Source: Arenicellales bacterium
GTDB taxonomy: Bacteria > Pseudomonadota > Gammaproteobacteria > BMS3Bbin11
DNA: 12,038 nucleotides
Assembly (NCBI GenBank): GCA_029287965.1
Contig: JARFQC010000259.1
Coordinates: forward strand, 1 to 12,038
Direction of reading: 5' to 3'
The notes below the pieces were generated by a model. The model was not told the origin of the DNA, searched no databases, and was given only the letters and a program-made list of their open reading frames with translations. Shown piece after piece: positions 1 to 7,155 of the stretch. Position 1 is the stretch's first letter; the number at the start of each line of letters is the position of its first letter. A program made the position numbers and the translations under genes.

Positions 1-1
1 C

Positions 2-436
2 TGGCTGGAAATACCCATCTATACCGAGCTGTATGAGACCTACAAGCCGCTGCTGCAGGAAGACCGGCTTGTCGTCATCACCGGCAAGACCGGCATGGAT
101 GACTACACCGGCAATCTGCGCGTGACGGCGGAAAAGATCTATGACATGGATACGGCCAGGGAGACATTTTCCGCGGGGCTACGGATTACCCTCAAGCAGC
201 CGGATCTCAATGTCATCGAAAACATGAAGGCGCTGCTGCATACGGCTCGCGGTGGATCAACACCGGTCGTGGTGGATTACGCCAACCAGGATGCCCGGGC
301 ACGCATTCACCTGCCACAGGAATGGTGTGTCCATCCGTCGGCGAAGCTGTTGCAGGAGTTGAAGGTGACACCTGGTGTAGGTCACGTCGCCTGTGAGTAC
401 AACAGGGGCCGGCAGGGCCCGGAAGTCCTGCATTAA
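2..436 (+). CDS. dnaE: DNA polymerase III alpha subunit, C-terminal end (partial)
   Basis: This is the last 144 residues of the replicative polymerase catalytic subunit; the gene begins before the window. The frame is open from base 2 and ends at TAA 434-436. The visible part matches the end of E. coli DnaE: a segment like the OB-fold region (VITGKTGMDDYTGNLRV, where E. coli has its own G-x-L-R-I/V pattern), then TARETFSAGLRITL, then a DARARIHLPQEWCVHPSAKLL stretch equivalent to the E. coli [21 protein letters not shown] region. In the family the OB fold and extreme C-terminus contact single-stranded DNA and the tau subunit. The polymerase, PHP and clamp-binding parts lie outside the window. 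A few extra residues follow the usual end (about 10, ending EVLH). dnaE directly upstream of accA is a classic gammaproteobacterial arrangement. Identification is by remembered similarity. Confidence 0.93.
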   Translation, partial: WLEIPIYTELYETYKPLLQEDRLVVITGKTGMDDYTGNLRVTAEKIYDMDTARETFSAGLRITLKQPDLNVIENMKALLHTARGGSTPVVVDYANQDARARIHLPQEWCVHPSAKLLQELKVTPGVGHVACEYNRGRQGPEVLH

Positions 437-497
437 ATAATCCCGTACATCTCCACGGCCGATGACATTCGAAGTTGTTGGGGGGAGGAAATCGTCT

Positions 498-525
498 TAG
501 ACATTGGGTCGGTTAGCGTTATACT
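498..525 (+). promoter_or_regulatory. Probable sigma70-type promoter for accA-tilS
   Basis: The dnaE-accA spacer contains TAGACA (498-503, 5 of 6 to TTGACA), a 16-base gap, and TATACT (520-525, 5 of 6 to TATAAT). Transcription would start near 532. That leaves about 38 bases of leader before the ATG at 571, but under 10 bases before the alternative TTG at 541, so the promoter also supports the ATG as the accA start. No terminator hairpin with a T-run is visible after dnaE, so read-through from dnaE is also possible. The call is inferred from consensus only. Confidence 0.55.
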
Positions 526-570
526 TCCTGCCATCCAGGATTGAATAAACAACAAGATAAGCCCCGTAGA

Positions 571-1533
571 ATGAACATGAATTTCCTCGATTTTGAACAA
601 CCCGTCGCCGAGCTCGAAGCCAAGATCGATGAGCTGCGCCATGTTGGCGTGTCCGACGAGGTCAACATCGGGGAAGAGATCGCGCGACTGCAGAAAAAAA
701 GCGTCAAGCTGACGGAGTCCATTTTTTCCTCTCTGACCCCCTGGCAGATATCCCAGCTGGCACGTCATCCGCAACGCCCCTATACACTTGAATACATCAA
801 TCGCATTTTTACCGACTTCCAGCCGCTGCATGGCGACCGGATGTTTGCAGATGATCCTGCCATCGTCGGCGGCATGGCAAGGCTAAACGGCAGGCCGGTA
901 ATGGTGATCGGTCACCAGAAGGGCAGGGATACCAAGGAAAAGGTTTACCGCAATTTTGGTATGCCGAAACCGGAAGGCTATCGCAAGGCCATCCGACTGA
1001 TGCAGATGGCCGAGCGTTTTTCGCTGCCAGTACTGACCTTCATAGATACCCCGGGTGCATACCCCGGCGTTGATGCTGAAAAGCGCGGCCAGTCTGAAGC
1101 CATTGCCCGCAACCTGTTCATCATGTCGGACCTGCAGGTACCCATAATTTCCACGGTAATCGGTGAAGGCGGTTCCGGCGGTGCCCTGGCAATAGGTGTC
1201 TGCGATACGCTGATGATGCTCCAGTATGCAACCTACTCGGTAATCTCGCCTGAAGGCTGTGCCTCGATCCTGTGGAAGAGTGCCGATCACGCTTCGGACG
1301 CTGCCGAAGCCATGGGGCTGACCGCCGAACGCCTCAGTGAACTGAAACTGGTCGACAGGATCATTCCTGAACCGCTTGGCGGCGCACACCGCGATGTCGA
1401 GGCCACGGCTGAAAATCTGCGCACGGCCCTGATCTCGGGGCTGGATGAACTCGAAGGCATGTCGATGACGGAACTGCAGGAAAAACGCCAGCAGCGTCTG
1501 CGCAGCTACGGTACCGACAATTTCGAAGAATGA
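571..1533 (+). CDS. accA: Acetyl-CoA carboxylase carboxyltransferase alpha subunit
   Basis: AccA pairs with AccD to move the carboxyl group from carboxybiotin on AccB to acetyl-CoA, making malonyl-CoA for cytoplasmic fatty acid synthesis. The product is 320 residues (E. coli 319) and opens MNMNFLDFEQPVAELEAKID, nearly the E. coli N-terminus. It carries the crotonase-like carboxyltransferase core: a FIDTPGAYPG segment around residues 157-166 and the oxyanion-hole glycines GEGGSGGALA around 198-207, followed by YSVISPEGCASILWK. An in-frame TTG at 541 would add ten residues (NKQQDKPRR and start); I prefer ATG 571 because it aligns with the known family start and suits the upstream promoter. The Shine-Dalgarno in front of ATG 571 is poor. 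The stop codon overlaps the tilS start as ATGA, implying co-transcription and translational coupling. Confidence 0.97.
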   Translation: MNMNFLDFEQPVAELEAKIDELRHVGVSDEVNIGEEIARLQKKSVKLTESIFSSLTPWQISQLARHPQRPYTLEYINRIFTDFQPLHGDRMFADDPAIVGGMARLNGRPVMVIGHQKGRDTKEKVYRNFGMPKPEGYRKAIRLMQMAERFSLPVLTFIDTPGAYPGVDAEKRGQSEAIARNLFIMSDLQVPIISTVIGEGGSGGALAIGVCDTLMMLQYATYSVISPEGCASILWKSADHASDAAEAMGLTAERLSELKLVDRIIPEPLGGAHRDVEATAENLRTALISGLDELEGMSMTELQEKRQQRLRSYGTDNFEE

Positions 1534-2972
1534 ACGCAGCGGGCAAGGCCAGCGGCTCCCCGGCAAATCCGACCTCTACCTTATTCGATCCAGCTTTTCT
1601 TTCCGCTAGCCTGAAAAGTCTTCCCGTGCCACCCGGTGCACGGTGTTGCATCGCGTACAGCGGTGGGCTGGATTCCCATGTCCTGTTGCATGCATTGTGC
1701 AGTTTAAGGGATGAATACTCTTTCCGGCTGCGGGCTGTCCACATAAACCATGGTTTGCATCCCGATGCGAGGCAATGGAGCGAACATTGCGCTCACGTGT
1801 GCGATGAGCTGGGCGTGGCACTTGCCGTACGCGATGTCGACATCAAGCGTGACAGCGGTGAAAGCACAGAAGCGGCAGCCCGGCAGGCGCGCTACGCTGC
1901 GCTGTCACAGGAACTGCAAGAAAGCGAATACTGCCTTACTGCACAGCACGCCGACGATCAGGCTGAAACGTTGCTGCTGCAGCTGTTGCGTGGCGCCGGC
2001 ATGCATGGACTGGCCGGCATGCCGGCACTGACGACATTCGGTCCGGGCAGGCTGGGTCGACCGTTGCTGGGGGTTAGCCGTTCAGCCCTGGCCGAATACG
2101 CCGCCCAACACGGGCTGGTATGGAAACATGATCCCAGCAACGACGACAGCCGTTTCGACCGCAACTATCTGCGCAACGAAGTGATGCCGCTGATCTATGC
2201 GCGCTGGCCGTCTGCCGCCCACGCATTGTCTCGCAGCGCCACGCATGCCGCGTCAGCTGCAGAGATGCTCGACCAGCAGGGGATGCGGGACCTTGCAGCT
2301 GTCCGTGCGCATGCCCTACATGGCGACAGCGTATGCCTTGCCTGTCTGGACGTTGCCCTCATCAGGCAGCTGCCTGGACCACGCCAGGCCAATGCATTGC
2401 GCTGCTGGATACGGAATCATGGCATTAAGTTACCCAGCAACGCCCGTCTGACAACGGTTCAGGAAAACCTCCTGCGGGATAATCAATCGGGATCGGGGGA
2501 AGTCCAGTGGACCGGTGCGGCGTTACGACGGGATGGCGACCTGCTGTTTCTTTGCCGGCAGCCACATCCAAAGCAGCCCACCGCGGACGGTTCCATCGCA
2601 TGGGATCCGGCCTGCCTGCTTGAACTGCCCGGCTATGACCTGGTGTTGCAGGCAACTGTTGTGACCGGACAGGGCTGCGCACTGTCCAGGCTGGAAGGCC
2701 GGCACTTGACCGTGCGCTGGCGGCAGGGCGGTGAGACCTGTCGCATGGCCGCCGGGTTCGGTCGCAAGCCGCTGCGCAAGGTCTTCCAGGACCTGGGCAT
2801 ACCGACCTGGCAGCGTGACACCGTGCCACTGGTTTACCTCGATGACGAACTCGTTGCTGTAAGCCATTACTGGGTGAATCCGCATATGCTGCCCGCTGCC
2901 CATGCAAACGGGATTGTTTTTTCTGCACACAGTACGCAACATGTTTCGATTGAGAATATAAGGACGCTTTGA
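1530..2972 (+). CDS. tilS: tRNA(Ile)-lysidine synthetase
   Basis: TilS uses ATP and lysine to convert C34 of the CAU-anticodon tRNA-Ile to lysidine, switching it from reading AUG to AUA. The N-terminal domain is an N-type PP-loop ATPase: SGGLDS at residues 44-49 within CCIAYSGGLDSHVLLHAL, followed by INHGLHPDA, AARQARYAAL, TAQHADDQAETLLLQLLRG and a DPSNDDSRFDRNYLRN segment, all characteristic of TilS. The C-terminal part has the GRKPLRKVFQDLGIPTWQRD signature of the TilS C-terminal domain. At 480 residues it is longer than E. coli TilS (432); the extra length is mainly about 30 N-terminal residues before the PP-loop domain and a short tail (HSTQHVSIENIRTL). The ATG overlaps the accA stop by four bases. 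Its last codons carry the pyrG promoter, which may explain the odd AT-rich tail. Confidence 0.95.
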   Translation: MNAAGKASGSPANPTSTLFDPAFLSASLKSLPVPPGARCCIAYSGGLDSHVLLHALCSLRDEYSFRLRAVHINHGLHPDARQWSEHCAHVCDELGVALAVRDVDIKRDSGESTEAAARQARYAALSQELQESEYCLTAQHADDQAETLLLQLLRGAGMHGLAGMPALTTFGPGRLGRPLLGVSRSALAEYAAQHGLVWKHDPSNDDSRFDRNYLRNEVMPLIYARWPSAAHALSRSATHAASAAEMLDQQGMRDLAAVRAHALHGDSVCLACLDVALIRQLPGPRQANALRCWIRNHGIKLPSNARLTTVQENLLRDNQSGSGEVQWTGAALRRDGDLLFLCRQPHPKQPTADGSIAWDPACLLELPGYDLVLQATVVTGQGCALSRLEGRHLTVRWRQGGETCRMAAGFGRKPLRKVFQDLGIPTWQRDTVPLVYLDDELVAVSHYWVNPHMLPAAHANGIVFSAHSTQHVSIENIRTL

Positions 2973-2978
2973 TATGCT
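2950..2978 (+). promoter_or_regulatory. Probable pyrG-kdsA promoter inside the end of tilS
   Basis: TTGAGA (2950-2955, 5 of 6 to TTGACA), a spacer of exactly 17 bases, and TATGCT (2973-2978, 4 of 6 to TATAAT) preceded by TGA (2970-2972), which gives the TGn of an extended -10. The TGn is itself the tilS stop codon. The predicted start falls around 2984-2986, in a CCC run just before a G-rich tract. This implies that pyrG has its own promoter besides read-through from accA-tilS. It rests on consensus only and has not been tested. Confidence 0.55.
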
Positions 2979-2983
2979 GTTTT

Positions 2984-3005
2984 CCCGTTCGGGGATTCCT
3001 CCCCG
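2984..3005 (+). promoter_or_regulatory. Possible alternative hairpins in the pyrG leader
   Basis: The G-run at 2991-2994 can pair in two exclusive ways. Upstream, CCC 2984-2986 pairs with GGG 2991-2993 around a four-base loop. Downstream, CGGGG 2990-2994 pairs with CCCCG 3001-3005 around ATTCCT. The upstream arm lies at the predicted transcription start, so its presence in the RNA would depend on which base is used to start. No U-run follows either hairpin, so it does not look like an intrinsic terminator. The start codon at 3027 is 21 bases downstream and has only a weak Shine-Dalgarno. A regulatory role is inference. Confidence 0.3.
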
Positions 3006-3026
3006 CCTGATCCCTTGAGCGGCCAC

Positions 3027-4652
3027 ATGACAAAATATATCTTCATTACCGGCGGTGTTGTTTCCTCTCTGGGTAAAGGCATCGCTGCCGCTTCACTTGC
3101 CGCACTGCTCGAAACCCGCAAGCTCAAAGTAACGCTGCTCAAGCTGGATCCCTACATCAACGTCGATCCGGGAACCATGAGCCCGTTCCAGCACGGTGAA
3201 GTGTTCGTCACCCAGGACGGTACCGAAACGGACCTCGATCTCGGTCATTACGAACGTTTCGTTCGTACCACGATGAAGAACAAGAACAACTTCACCAGTG
3301 GCCAGATTTACGAGCGTGTCATCAGCAAGGAGCGTCGCGGCGACTACCTTGGCGGCACGGTGCAAGTCATTCCGCACATCACCGATGAGATCAAGCACCA
3401 GATCGAGCGCGGGGCAGAAGGCTACGATGTTGCCCTGGTCGAAATCGGCGGTACGGTCGGTGACATCGAATCGCTGCCTTTCCTCGAAGCTATCCGCCAG
3501 ATGGGGATCGAGAAAGGGCGCGACAACGTGGCCTACATGCACCTTACCCTGGTGCCTTACATCGCCGCCGCAGGTGAATTAAAGAGCAAGCCGACCCAGC
3601 ATTCCGTCAAGGAACTGCGCAGTATCGGTATCCAGCCGGATATCCTGATCTGCCGCAGCGAAAGCTCGATACCGGAAGGCATGCGCAAAAAGATTGCCCT
3701 GTTTACCAATGTGCAGGTGGATGCAGTGATCTCCGCCTATGACGTGGACAGCATCTATAAAATACCGGCGTCACTGCATGCCCAGGACCTGGACGGTATC
3801 GTTACCCGCCAGCTGAATCTCGATGTCCCGGAGGCGGACCTGTCCGAGTGGGATCATGTCGTATACAACCTGGAGCATCCCGAATCCAGCGTAACCATCG
3901 CCATGGTCGGCAAGTACGTCGATTTAACCGAGTCTTACAAGTCGCTGTCCGAATCACTGATCCATGCCGGCATTCATACCCAGACCGAGGTCAACATCCA
4001 GTATGTCGATGCCGAGGACCTCGAGGCAGGCAACATGGACAAGCTTGCCGAGATGGACGCGATACTCGTTCCCGGCGGTTTTGGTGAGCGCGGCATCGAG
4101 GGCAAGATACTCGCGGTGAAGTATGCGCGTGAGAATAAAATTCCCTATCTCGGTATCTGTCTCGGCATGCAGGTGGCCGTTATCGAGTTTGCCCGGCACA
4201 TGGCCGGCCTGGAGCATGCCCACAGCACCGAGTTCAATGCCGATACGCCTCACCCGGTCATCGCGTTGATTACTGAATGGCAGGATGCCGACGGTACCTT
4301 GCAGGTACGAAATGACCAGTCTGACATGGGCGGCAGCATGCGACTCGGCGGCCAGGACTGCGTACTGCGCGAAGGCAGTCGCATGCGTGATCTGTATGGA
4401 ATGGAAATCATCAACGAACGGCACAGGCATCGTTACGAGTTCAACAACAAGTACCGCGATGACATTGAAAATGCCGGCATGGCACTGGTCGGAACCTCAA
4501 CGGACGGCGGCCTGGTCGAGGTTGTTGAAGTTGCGGACCACCCGTGGTTCATAGGTTGCCAGTTCCACCCGGAATTCACTTCCTCTCCACGTGATGGCCA
4601 CCCCCTGTTTAAAGGTTTCATAGCCGCCGCCAGGGCCTATCACAACCGATGA
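3027..4652 (+). CDS. pyrG: CTP synthase (glutamine hydrolysing)
   Basis: PyrG converts UTP to CTP with ATP and glutamine, the last step of pyrimidine nucleotide synthesis. The 541-residue product (E. coli 545) has both domains. The N-terminal synthetase domain opens with YIFITGGVVSSLGKGIAAAS (the P-loop-like SLGKG at 14-18) and contains DPYINVDPGTMSPFQHGEVF. The class I glutamine amidotransferase domain follows from about residue 290, with PGGFGERGIEGK, nucleophile Cys378 in LGICLGMQ, and His514 and Glu516 in CQFHPEF; these match E. coli Cys379, His515 and Glu517. An in-frame TTG at 3015 would add four residues; ATG 3027 fits the family N-terminus better. The stop codon overlaps kdsA as ATGA. 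Regulation by CTP level is possible from the leader but not shown. Confidence 0.97.
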   Translation: MTKYIFITGGVVSSLGKGIAAASLAALLETRKLKVTLLKLDPYINVDPGTMSPFQHGEVFVTQDGTETDLDLGHYERFVRTTMKNKNNFTSGQIYERVISKERRGDYLGGTVQVIPHITDEIKHQIERGAEGYDVALVEIGGTVGDIESLPFLEAIRQMGIEKGRDNVAYMHLTLVPYIAAAGELKSKPTQHSVKELRSIGIQPDILICRSESSIPEGMRKKIALFTNVQVDAVISAYDVDSIYKIPASLHAQDLDGIVTRQLNLDVPEADLSEWDHVVYNLEHPESSVTIAMVGKYVDLTESYKSLSESLIHAGIHTQTEVNIQYVDAEDLEAGNMDKLAEMDAILVPGGFGERGIEGKILAVKYARENKIPYLGICLGMQVAVIEFARHMAGLEHAHSTEFNADTPHPVIALITEWQDADGTLQVRNDQSDMGGSMRLGGQDCVLREGSRMRDLYGMEIINERHRHRYEFNNKYRDDIENAGMALVGTSTDGGLVEVVEVADHPWFIGCQFHPEFTSSPRDGHPLFKGFIAAARAYHNR

Positions 4653-5494
4653 CGTCAAACATGAAGCTCGTTGATTTCGAGGTTGGGCTGGATCGGCCCT
4701 TTTTCCTGATTGCCGGTCCCTGCGTGGTCGAGTCCCGCGAACTGGCTATCGAGACCGCCGGCGTGCTGGCAGAAATGACCTCGGAACTTGGCATCGGATT
4801 TTTATTCAAATCCTCTTACGACAAGGCAAACCGGACCTCGGGTAATTCCTACCGGGGCCAGGGTATCGATGCCGGCCTGCGGGTCCTCGAAGAGGTGCGT
4901 GAACAGGTCGGTGTACCGGTTTTGACCGATGTCCACAGTGCGGCAGAAGTGCCTGCCGTGGCGGAGGCCGTGGATATGCTGCAAACGCCGGCATTCCTGT
5001 GCCGCCAGACGGACCTGATCGAGGCAGTGGGCGCCTGCGGCAAGCCGGCGAACATCAAGAAGGGTCAGTTTCTGTCACCGCAGGAAATGAGCCAGGTGGT
5101 CGCCAAGGCCGAGGCGGCAGGCGGCAAGGGGCGCATCACGGTATGCGAAAGAGGGGTGTCATTCGGTTACAACAACCTGGTTGTCGATATGCGTTCACTC
5201 GCCATCATGCGTCAGACCGGTTGCCCGGTGGTGTTCGACGTGACTCACTCGGTGCAGCAGCCCGGTGGCCAGGGTACCCGTTCAGGCGGCAACCGTGAAT
5301 ACGTGCCGGTACTGGCAAGAGCCGCCGTCGGAGCCGGTGTATCCGGTTTGTTCATGGAAACCCACCCTGATCCGGACAACGCACTCAGCGACGGCCCCAA
5401 TTCATGGCCGCTGGACAGAATGCGCGGCCTGCTTGAACACCTGCTCGATATCGATCGTGCCGCCAAGGCGTCGCCATTCGAGGAACAACTCTGA
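4649..5494 (+). CDS. kdsA: 3-deoxy-8-phosphooctulonate synthase, metal-dependent (Cys) type
   Basis: KdsA condenses phosphoenolpyruvate with arabinose 5-phosphate to KDO-8-phosphate, the precursor of the inner-core sugar of lipopolysaccharide, in the cytoplasm. The product has 281 residues (E. coli 284) and a TIM-barrel family pattern: DKANRTSGNSYRG around 58-70, TDVHSAAE, FGYNNLVVDM and the ending region METHPDPDNALSDGPNS. The N-terminal active-site motif is IAGPCVVES with Cys25; E. coli has Asn here. The other three metal ligands known from the Aquifex enzyme are also present as His200 (FDVTHS), Glu237 (METHP) and Asp248 (SDGP). I infer a metallo enzyme. ATG 4649 overlaps the pyrG stop; ATG 4661 (MKLVDFEVG) is a possible alternative start. 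The neighbour eno makes the substrate phosphoenolpyruvate. Confidence 0.95.
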   Translation: MTSNMKLVDFEVGLDRPFFLIAGPCVVESRELAIETAGVLAEMTSELGIGFLFKSSYDKANRTSGNSYRGQGIDAGLRVLEEVREQVGVPVLTDVHSAAEVPAVAEAVDMLQTPAFLCRQTDLIEAVGACGKPANIKKGQFLSPQEMSQVVAKAEAAGGKGRITVCERGVSFGYNNLVVDMRSLAIMRQTGCPVVFDVTHSVQQPGGQGTRSGGNREYVPVLARAAVGAGVSGLFMETHPDPDNALSDGPNSWPLDRMRGLLEHLLDIDRAAKASPFEEQL

Positions 5495-5496
5495 CC

Positions 5497-5508
5497 GGCC
5501 ATATGGCC
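5497..5508. other. 12-base perfect palindrome in the kdsA-eno spacer
   Basis: GGCCATATGGCC lies two bases after the kdsA stop. As RNA it could form only a four-base GC stem with an ATAT loop, and no T-run follows, so it is not a convincing terminator. The rest of the 94-base spacer shows no pair of -35 and -10 elements at acceptable spacing, so eno may be transcribed from upstream or from a promoter I cannot recognise. Its role is unknown. Confidence 0.3.
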
Positions 5509-5575
5509 CCCAGGCAGAATTTCATATATCCATTGCACACCGGGTAGACCCTGCCCGAAAACCAATTCAGTAAAC

Positions 5576-5581
5576 AGGAAG
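5576..5581 (+). promoter_or_regulatory. Shine-Dalgarno of eno
   Basis: AGGAAG with a seven-base gap to the eno ATG at 5589. It is one of the strongest ribosome sites in the window, consistent with the high expression usual for enolase, and it fixes the start. Confidence 0.7.
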
Positions 5582-5588
5582 CATACAG

Positions 5589-6872
5589 ATGAGCAAGATT
5601 ACTAATATTGTTGCCCGCGAAGTTATCGACTCGCGCGGCAATCCGACTGTCGAAGCCGATGTCACACTCGAGACGGGCGCAATGGGAAGAGCCGCAGTAC
5701 CTTCGGGTGCTTCCACCGGCGTCCACGAGGCCGTTGAGCTGCGTGACGGTGATGCCGCACGATACATGGGCAAAGGCGTACTGAATGCCGTGGCCAATGT
5801 GAACGGCGAGGTGCGCGATGCGCTGATCGGCAAGGACAGCACGGATCAGCAGGATATCGACGATACCATGATCGCCCTGGATGGCACAGACAACAAGGGC
5901 CGCCTGGGCGCTAATGCGACACTTGCGGTGTCGCTGGCGGCTGCTCACGCGGCAGCTGGCGATGCGGGCATTCCCCTGTACCGCTACCTGGGCGGCGACA
6001 GTGCGGCAACCCTGCCTGTCCCGATGATGAACATCATCAATGGCGGTGAGCACGCGGAAAACAGTATCGACCTGCAGGAATTCATGATCATTCCGGCCGG
6101 TGCGCCAACGTTTCGCGAGGCCTTGCGCTATGGTGCCGAGGTGTTTCATAACCTGAAATCGGTACTCAGCAAGCGTGGCCTGAATACGGCTGTTGGCGAT
6201 GAAGGTGGTTTTGCACCCAACCTGTCTTCCAACGAAGAAGCCATTGCCGTCATCCTCGAGGCGATTGAGAAAGCGGGTTACCGGCCCGGCGAAGACATCT
6301 ATCTCGGTATAGACGCGGCCAGCTCCGAGTTCCTCAAGGACGGCATCTACGACCTCAAGGGCGAAGGGCGTCAGCTGGATGCAACCGGTATGAAAGATCT
6401 GCTGGCCGACTGGGTCAGCCGCTATCCCATCGTCAGCATCGAAGACGGCATGGGTGAGGAAGACTGGGAAGGCTGGGCGGCACACACGGCTTCGATCGGT
6501 TCCTCGTGTCAGCTGGTTGGCGACGATCTGTTCGTCACCAATACCTCGATACTGGAACGGGGCATTCGGGAAAAGATTGCCAACGCCATCCTGATCAAGG
6601 TGAACCAGATCGGCACGCTCACCGAAACCCTCGCCGCGATCAGCATGGCACAGAATGCCGACTACGGTGTCGTGGTCTCCCACCGTTCCGGCGAGACCGA
6701 GGATACGACCATTGCTGATCTCGCTGTGGCCACCGGCGCAGGCCAGATCAAGACCGGTTCACTGTCGCGCTCTGACCGGATTGCCAAGTACAACCAGCTG
6801 CTGCGCATAGAAGAACAACTGGGCGACAGGGCGGTGTATCCCGGCAAGTCAGCCATCGCAGGGATGTCCTGA
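5589..6872 (+). CDS. eno: Enolase (phosphopyruvate hydratase)
   Basis: Enolase interconverts 2-phosphoglycerate and phosphoenolpyruvate in glycolysis and gluconeogenesis; in many proteobacteria it is also a part of the RNA degradosome. The 427-residue product (E. coli 432) begins MSKITNIVAREVIDSRGNPT. It shows the N-terminal PSGASTGVHEAVELRD loop (38-53), the NGGEHAENSIDLQEFMI signature (151-167), catalytic Glu205 in GDEGGFAP, Mg ligands Asp242, Glu285 and Asp312, catalytic Lys337 in LIKVNQIGT, and the SHRSGETED segment at 364-372. It is complete with no missing key residue. A good Shine-Dalgarno precedes the ATG. ftsB follows after a 10-base gap, so the two are probably co-transcribed, as in many gammaproteobacteria. 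Confidence 0.98.
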   Translation: MSKITNIVAREVIDSRGNPTVEADVTLETGAMGRAAVPSGASTGVHEAVELRDGDAARYMGKGVLNAVANVNGEVRDALIGKDSTDQQDIDDTMIALDGTDNKGRLGANATLAVSLAAAHAAAGDAGIPLYRYLGGDSAATLPVPMMNIINGGEHAENSIDLQEFMIIPAGAPTFREALRYGAEVFHNLKSVLSKRGLNTAVGDEGGFAPNLSSNEEAIAVILEAIEKAGYRPGEDIYLGIDAASSEFLKDGIYDLKGEGRQLDATGMKDLLADWVSRYPIVSIEDGMGEEDWEGWAAHTASIGSSCQLVGDDLFVTNTSILERGIREKIANAILIKVNQIGTLTETLAAISMAQNADYGVVVSHRSGETEDTTIADLAVATGAGQIKTGSLSRSDRIAKYNQLLRIEEQLGDRAVYPGKSAIAGMS

Positions 6873-6882
6873 GCAGGTGTAG

Positions 6883-7152
6883 ATGAAACTGCTGCTGGCA
6901 ACGGGCGTCGTGCTCCTGGTGGTGGTGCTGTATACACTGGGGTTTGGCAAGGGCGGCCTGCTGGACCTGTGGAACATGCAACAGGATATTGAAGCCCAGA
7001 AGATACAGAATGAACGGTTACAAAACCGTAACCGGGAGCTGGCCGGTGAAATCGTCAACCTGCAAAAGGGTACCGAGGCGATAGAGGAGCGCGCCCGCTA
7101 CGACCTCGGCCTGATCAAGTCAGGCGAGGTGTTCGTTCAGATCGTCGAATAG
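6883..7152 (+). CDS. ftsB: Cell division protein FtsB
   Basis: FtsB is a small bitopic inner-membrane protein that forms the FtsQ-FtsL-FtsB complex and signals the septal peptidoglycan synthase FtsW-FtsI. The 89-residue product (E. coli 103) has one N-terminal membrane segment (about residues 3-20, LLLATGVVLLVVVLYTLGF), the typical short linker FGKGGLLDLW, a periplasmic coiled coil (about 28-62, rich in Q, E and N with regular hydrophobic positions), and the conserved C-terminal block EERARYDLGLIKSGEVFVQI that in E. coli contacts FtsQ. The end is shorter than in E. coli, which has a variable tail. AGGT at 6875-6878 is the likely ribosome site. The usual downstream neighbour ispD is missing; instead ygfZ converges, with three bases between the stop codons. 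Confidence 0.93.
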   Translation: MKLLLATGVVLLVVVLYTLGFGKGGLLDLWNMQQDIEAQKIQNERLQNRNRELAGEIVNLQKGTEAIEERARYDLGLIKSGEVFVQIVE

Positions 7153-7155
7153 CGA

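Noticed and set aside
2990..3005. CGGGG-ATTCCT-CCCCG as an intrinsic terminator of tilS
   Set aside because: The stem has only five pairs and is followed by GCCTGATCCC, not a T-run. It is kept only as a possible leader structure.
2425..3033. Antisense frames opposite the tilS C-terminus, and similar ones opposite accA and pyrG
   Set aside because: They are shadows of genes with clear family motifs. Their predicted proteins are rich in Arg, Pro, Cys and Ser without order, and no promoter or ribosome site was seen.
5385..6683. A 432-codon open frame on the - strand opposite eno
   Set aside because: It is again in the aligned antisense register to a highly expressed, strongly biased gene. It has no ribosome site, no recognisable domain, and overlaps a fully conserved enolase.
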